From the NCBI GenBank assembly GCA_015489315.1, contig WFZZ01000012.1:1-45690 (forward strand): a stretch of 45,690 bases of DNA, written 5' to 3'. The notes under the pieces were generated by a model. The model had not been told where the DNA came from. It did not search any database and saw only the letters and a list, made by a program, of their open reading frames with translations. A program made the position numbers and the translations under genes. Below, in pieces: positions 42,698 through 45,690 of this stretch. Source of the stretch: Deltaproteobacteria bacterium. GTDB lineage: Bacteria; Desulfobacterota; Dissulfuribacteria; Dissulfuribacterales; QOAL01. The number at the start of each line of letters is the position of its first letter. Positions within the stretch are counted from its first letter, which is position 1.

Positions 42698-43776
42698 TGC
42701 TTTTTCACCTCCTCTATCCACTCCATAACCTATTATCCTTTTTTAATGTCTTTAGATACATAACATTTAGGACCATATATGCGGCAGTAACCGCCCTTGC
42801 CATTACCCTTTTTCTGGGACCCTGGTTTATAAAAAAGATAAAGAAACTTCAGTTTGGTCAGGTTGTAAGGGATGATGGCCCCAAGAGCCACCTAAAAAAA
42901 ACAGGAACTCCAAGCATGGGAGGGATATTGATAAACTATGCTATAGCCACCTCAACCCTCCTTTGGGCAGACCTAACCAACCTCTTTATCTGGATCGCTC
43001 TAATTATACTTTTGGGTTTTTCATCAATTGGATTTGTAGATGACTGGCTAAAGATTAGGCACAAAAATCCTAAGGGACTCAAGGGCCGCTGGAAGCTCTT
43101 TATCCAGGCCACCCTTGTCGGCCTTTGCTCACTAGTTCTTGTAATAAGTGGGCATTGGGATACGCATTTAAGTGTTCCCTTTTTTAAAAATCTTCATCCT
43201 GATCTTGGACTTTTCTATATAGTTTTTGCATACCTTGTAATTGCAGGCGCTTCAAATGCAGTAAATCTAACTGATGGCCTCGACGGTCTTGCTACTGGTC
43301 CATTTGTAGTTTCTTCAGCAGTTTATACGCTTTTTTGCTACTTAGCTGGTCATTCAAAGCTTGCTCATTACCTTCAGATACCCTATGTCCCAGGGGTTGG
43401 GGAGCTTTCAATCTTTTGTGGAGCCATGGTTGGAGCCGGTCTTGGTTTCTTGTGGTATAACACCTACCCTGCTGAAATCTTTATGGGAGATGTTGGATCA
43501 CTCGCAATGGGTGGGGCATTGGGAGCTGTAGCCCTTATGTCAAAACAAGAAATTCTACTTGCAATAGTTGGCGGGATATTCGTAGCCGAGGCCCTTTCTG
43601 TAATGATGCAAGTTGGATATTTCAAAATAACAAAGGGGAAGAGAATATTTAGAATGGCCCCTTTACATCACCATTTTGAAATGATGGGCTGGCCAGAGCC
43701 AAAGGTTATAGTGAGATTTTGGATAATCTCGGTACTTCTTGGCCTTCTGGCCATAAGCACCCTGAAACTTAGATAA
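42697..43776 (+). CDS. mraY: Phospho-N-acetylmuramoyl-pentapeptide transferase
   Basis: A 359-residue integral membrane protein with about ten helices. Catalytic motifs [24 protein letters not shown], the '[15 protein letters not shown]' segment and [23 protein letters not shown] are intact. It transfers phospho-MurNAc-pentapeptide to undecaprenyl phosphate, giving lipid I. It starts on the last base of the murE-murF stop (TAATG). Confidence 0.97.
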   Translation: MLFHLLYPLHNLLSFFNVFRYITFRTIYAAVTALAITLFLGPWFIKKIKKLQFGQVVRDDGPKSHLKKTGTPSMGGILINYAIATSTLLWADLTNLFIWIALIILLGFSSIGFVDDWLKIRHKNPKGLKGRWKLFIQATLVGLCSLVLVISGHWDTHLSVPFFKNLHPDLGLFYIVFAYLVIAGASNAVNLTDGLDGLATGPFVVSSAVYTLFCYLAGHSKLAHYLQIPYVPGVGELSIFCGAMVGAGLGFLWYNTYPAEIFMGDVGSLAMGGALGAVALMSKQEILLAIVGGIFVAEALSVMMQVGYFKITKGKRIFRMAPLHHHFEMMGWPEPKVIVRFWIISVLLGLLAISTLKLR

Positions 43777-43779
43777 CAC

Positions 43780-45177
43780 ATGGAATATTTCAGAGATAAA
43801 AAGATTTGTGTACTTGGAATGGGTGTTTCTGGAAAAGCTGCTGCAAAGTGGCTATTCGAAAAGGGGGCAAATCTTTTACTTGCTGACGACCTTCCGGTTG
43901 ACAAGTGGGATAAGGGAATTCATCCTCTTTTAAACGCAAAAAATGTATTTTTTAAATGTTCTGATGAAATAGAAAAAGAAGATATAGAAGGTCTTGACCT
44001 TATTGTAGTTAGTCCAGGAATTCCCAAAAAGCACAAGGTCCTTTCACTTTCAAAGGAATTTTCCATTCCCCACGTGGGAGATCTCTATCTGGCAGCATCC
44101 CTTTGGAAAGGCCCATTAATTGGAATAACCGGAACAAACGGAAAGACCACAACCACCCTTTTAACCCTACATCTTTTAAAAGAAGGAGGCTTAGATGCGA
44201 TCTGTGCTGGAAACATCAGCCCACCTCTTTTTGACCTAATGGACAAAAATTCTGAAAAAACAATCGCGGTACTGGAAATAAGTAGCTTCCAACTGGAATA
44301 TTTTAATAAAGACTTTGATTGGTTTGAACATCCTTTTTTTAATGTTGCCGTATGCCTCAACATTGCCACTGATCACTTGGATAGACACAAAGATCTTGGA
44401 GATTATAAAAAGGCCAAGTTGAACCTTTTTAAATTTCAAGAAAAAGCCCACACCGCAATTATTGGAAGGGGCATTAAGGAAGACGAAATAAACATCCCTT
44501 CAAAAAATGTCTTTTATCTAGAAGATATCATAAATGGAAAGGAAAAACGGACTCTGGAAATCCTTTTTAAAGGCAAAAAGATATCCCTTGACATTTCAAA
44601 ATGGGGTCTTAAGGGACGCCATAACCTTGATAACCTGACATCTTCCATAATTTCTGCCCTCACTCTTGGTGCATCTAAGAAAGCAATTTTAGAGGGCATA
44701 TCAAACTTTAAAGCGCCAAGTCACAGAATGGAATTTTTGGCAGAGATTGATGGGATAAAATTCATTGATGATTCAAAGGCCACTAATATACATGCTCTAA
44801 AAGCTGCTCTAAGAGCCATAAATTCCGGTCTTATCCTTATATTAGGAGGGCTTGGTAAAGGCGAAAACTTTGAAGATTTAGCTTATTTTTTAAAGAAAAA
44901 CGGAGTAGCAAAAAGAGTAAGAGGGGCTGTTTATATAGGAAAAGAGGGCTCAAGGATAAAAAATATTTTAAAGGGCATTATCCCAAGAGATGTTGTCATA
45001 CATGATGATAAAGGGGATATTGTGATGAAAAAGGCGGTAATAGCTGCAAGGGAGATGGCAAAAGAAGGAGACACAGTTCTTTTAAGCCCTGCATGTGCAA
45101 GTTTCGACCTTTTTTCCAGTTACAAGGAAAGAGGCGAAATTTTCAAAAGGGAAGTTTTCGCCTTAAAAAACAGCTAA
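43780..45177 (+). CDS. murD: UDP-N-acetylmuramoyl-L-alanine:D-glutamate ligase
   Basis: A 465-residue Mur ligase with CVLGMGVSGKAAAKWLFEKG (residues ~10-29), P-loop [14 protein letters not shown], 'VLEISSFQLE', ATDHLDRH and FIDDSKATNIHA. It adds D-glutamate to UDP-MurNAc-L-Ala. The next gene is murG after one base; ftsW would normally lie in between. Confidence 0.95.
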   Translation: MEYFRDKKICVLGMGVSGKAAAKWLFEKGANLLLADDLPVDKWDKGIHPLLNAKNVFFKCSDEIEKEDIEGLDLIVVSPGIPKKHKVLSLSKEFSIPHVGDLYLAASLWKGPLIGITGTNGKTTTTLLTLHLLKEGGLDAICAGNISPPLFDLMDKNSEKTIAVLEISSFQLEYFNKDFDWFEHPFFNVAVCLNIATDHLDRHKDLGDYKKAKLNLFKFQEKAHTAIIGRGIKEDEINIPSKNVFYLEDIINGKEKRTLEILFKGKKISLDISKWGLKGRHNLDNLTSSIISALTLGASKKAILEGISNFKAPSHRMEFLAEIDGIKFIDDSKATNIHALKAALRAINSGLILILGGLGKGENFEDLAYFLKKNGVAKRVRGAVYIGKEGSRIKNILKGIIPRDVVIHDDKGDIVMKKAVIAAREMAKEGDTVLLSPACASFDLFSSYKERGEIFKREVFALKNS

Positions 45178-45178
45178 A

Positions 45179-45690
45179 ATGAAAGAGACCTTTAAAATAG
45201 CCATTGCCGGAGGTGGAACAGGAGGGCACATATTTCCAGGTCTTTCAATACTTGAAGAGCTTTCAAAACTTAAAAAAATAGAAACGCTTTGGATTGGAAC
45301 GGGAAGACCAGTAGAAAAAAAAATTCTTATGGAAAAAGATCTCATTTATAGGGTTATTGAGGTGAAGCCCATTAAGGGTGGTAGCTTTTTAAAGGCACTT
45401 AGTGCTCTTTTGGGCCTGCCTGTTCCCATCATTAAATCAATCAAACTCTTGCGGCAGTTTAAACCACATGTTGTCCTGGGTGTTGGCGGATATGTTTCAG
45501 GGCCTGTTCTTGTGGCCTCAAAATTTCTCAAGATACCTTCTGCCATACATGAGCAAAACACCTTGCCAGGGCTGACAAATAGAATATCAGCCCGATTTGC
45601 AGATAAGATTTTTATTAGTTTTAAGACCTCTTATAAATTCTTTGAGCCAAAAAAGACCGAATACCTTGGAAACCCGGTAAGGCGGGAAAT
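45179..45690 (+). CDS. murG: UDP-N-acetylglucosamine transferase MurG, N-terminal part
   Basis: The gene runs off the right edge; 170 codons are visible. The N-terminal IAIAGGGTGGHIFPGLSI (glycine loop binding the lipid carrier), 'VVLGVGGYVSGPVLVASKF', 'AIHEQNTLPGLTNRI' and 'LGNPVRRE' are diagnostic. MurG turns lipid I into lipid II at the inner face of the membrane. ATG 45179 is one base after the murD stop. Confidence 0.95.
   Translation, partial: MKETFKIAIAGGGTGGHIFPGLSILEELSKLKKIETLWIGTGRPVEKKILMEKDLIYRVIEVKPIKGGSFLKALSALLGLPVPIIKSIKLLRQFKPHVVLGVGGYVSGPVLVASKFLKIPSAIHEQNTLPGLTNRISARFADKIFISFKTSYKFFEPKKTEYLGNPVRRE

Noticed and set aside
1-45690. CRISPR array, tRNA/rRNA, prophage or restriction-modification genes
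   Set aside because: No regularly spaced repeats, cloverleaf-like sequences, phage structural genes or such enzymes were recognised on either strand.

Overview
The window is a chromosomal stretch of an AT-leaning Gram-negative bacterium. The gene content suggests a Desulfobacterota (former Deltaproteobacteria) lineage: hybrid histidine kinases with the GG-x-AHDFNN H-box, a fused AccA-AccD carboxyltransferase, the anaerobic cobalamin route (CbiF-CbiG), FmdE/molybdenum-cofactor-type genes and an outer-membrane porin. This placement is inference from gene families; I cannot name the genus. No mobile element genes, phage, CRISPR array, rRNA or tRNA were seen.

Layout. (i) 1-5.5 kb: the 5' end of a divergent M24-type peptidase, a solute-binding protein plus hybrid sensor kinase pair, a MITE-like inverted repeat, an OprD-like porin and a Pro/Gln-rich glycine-zipper lipoprotein. 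(ii) 5.7-13.1 kb: a PmtA-like methyltransferase, then a tight aconitase-aroE-aroA-aroK-aroC-tyrA-yggU operon (shikimate pathway to tyrosine) ending in a terminator. (iii) 13.2-16.3 kb: pilC and a cbiF-cbiG fusion. (iv) 16.4-25.1 kb, minus strand: accC, fused accA-accD, a double biotinyl-domain protein, cobS, cobC and a helicase-exonuclease fusion resembling MrfA+MrfB. (v) 25.3-27.9 kb: speD, a ureohydrolase, a small ORF interrupted by an in-frame TGA, and dus. (vi) 27.9-36.2 kb: minus-strand fmdE, a MoCF-domain protein, yggT and divIVA; a plus-strand methyltransferase; then minus-strand pfkB, a second solute-binding protein and a second hybrid kinase. (vii) 36.4-45.7 kb: the division/cell-wall (dcw) cluster mraZ-rsmH-ftsL-ftsI-like-murE/murF fusion-mraY-murD-murG (cut by the window end).

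The most unusual points are these. The dcw-encoded FtsI-like protein keeps the scaffold and PASTA domain of a septal transpeptidase but has lost SxxK and KTGT and has T in place of S in SxN, and ftsW is missing from its usual place between murD and murG. This suggests a rebuilt septal peptidoglycan machine. A 115-codon ORF with an in-frame TGA, followed by a hairpin at bacterial-SECIS spacing, is a candidate new selenoprotein. Two cobalamin genes (cbiFG, cobS) have no ATG/GTG/TTG at their conserved N-terminus and appear to start at CTG and ATA behind good Shine-Dalgarno sequences. Protein fusions are frequent (MurE-MurF, CbiF-CbiG, AccA-AccD, helicase-exonuclease).
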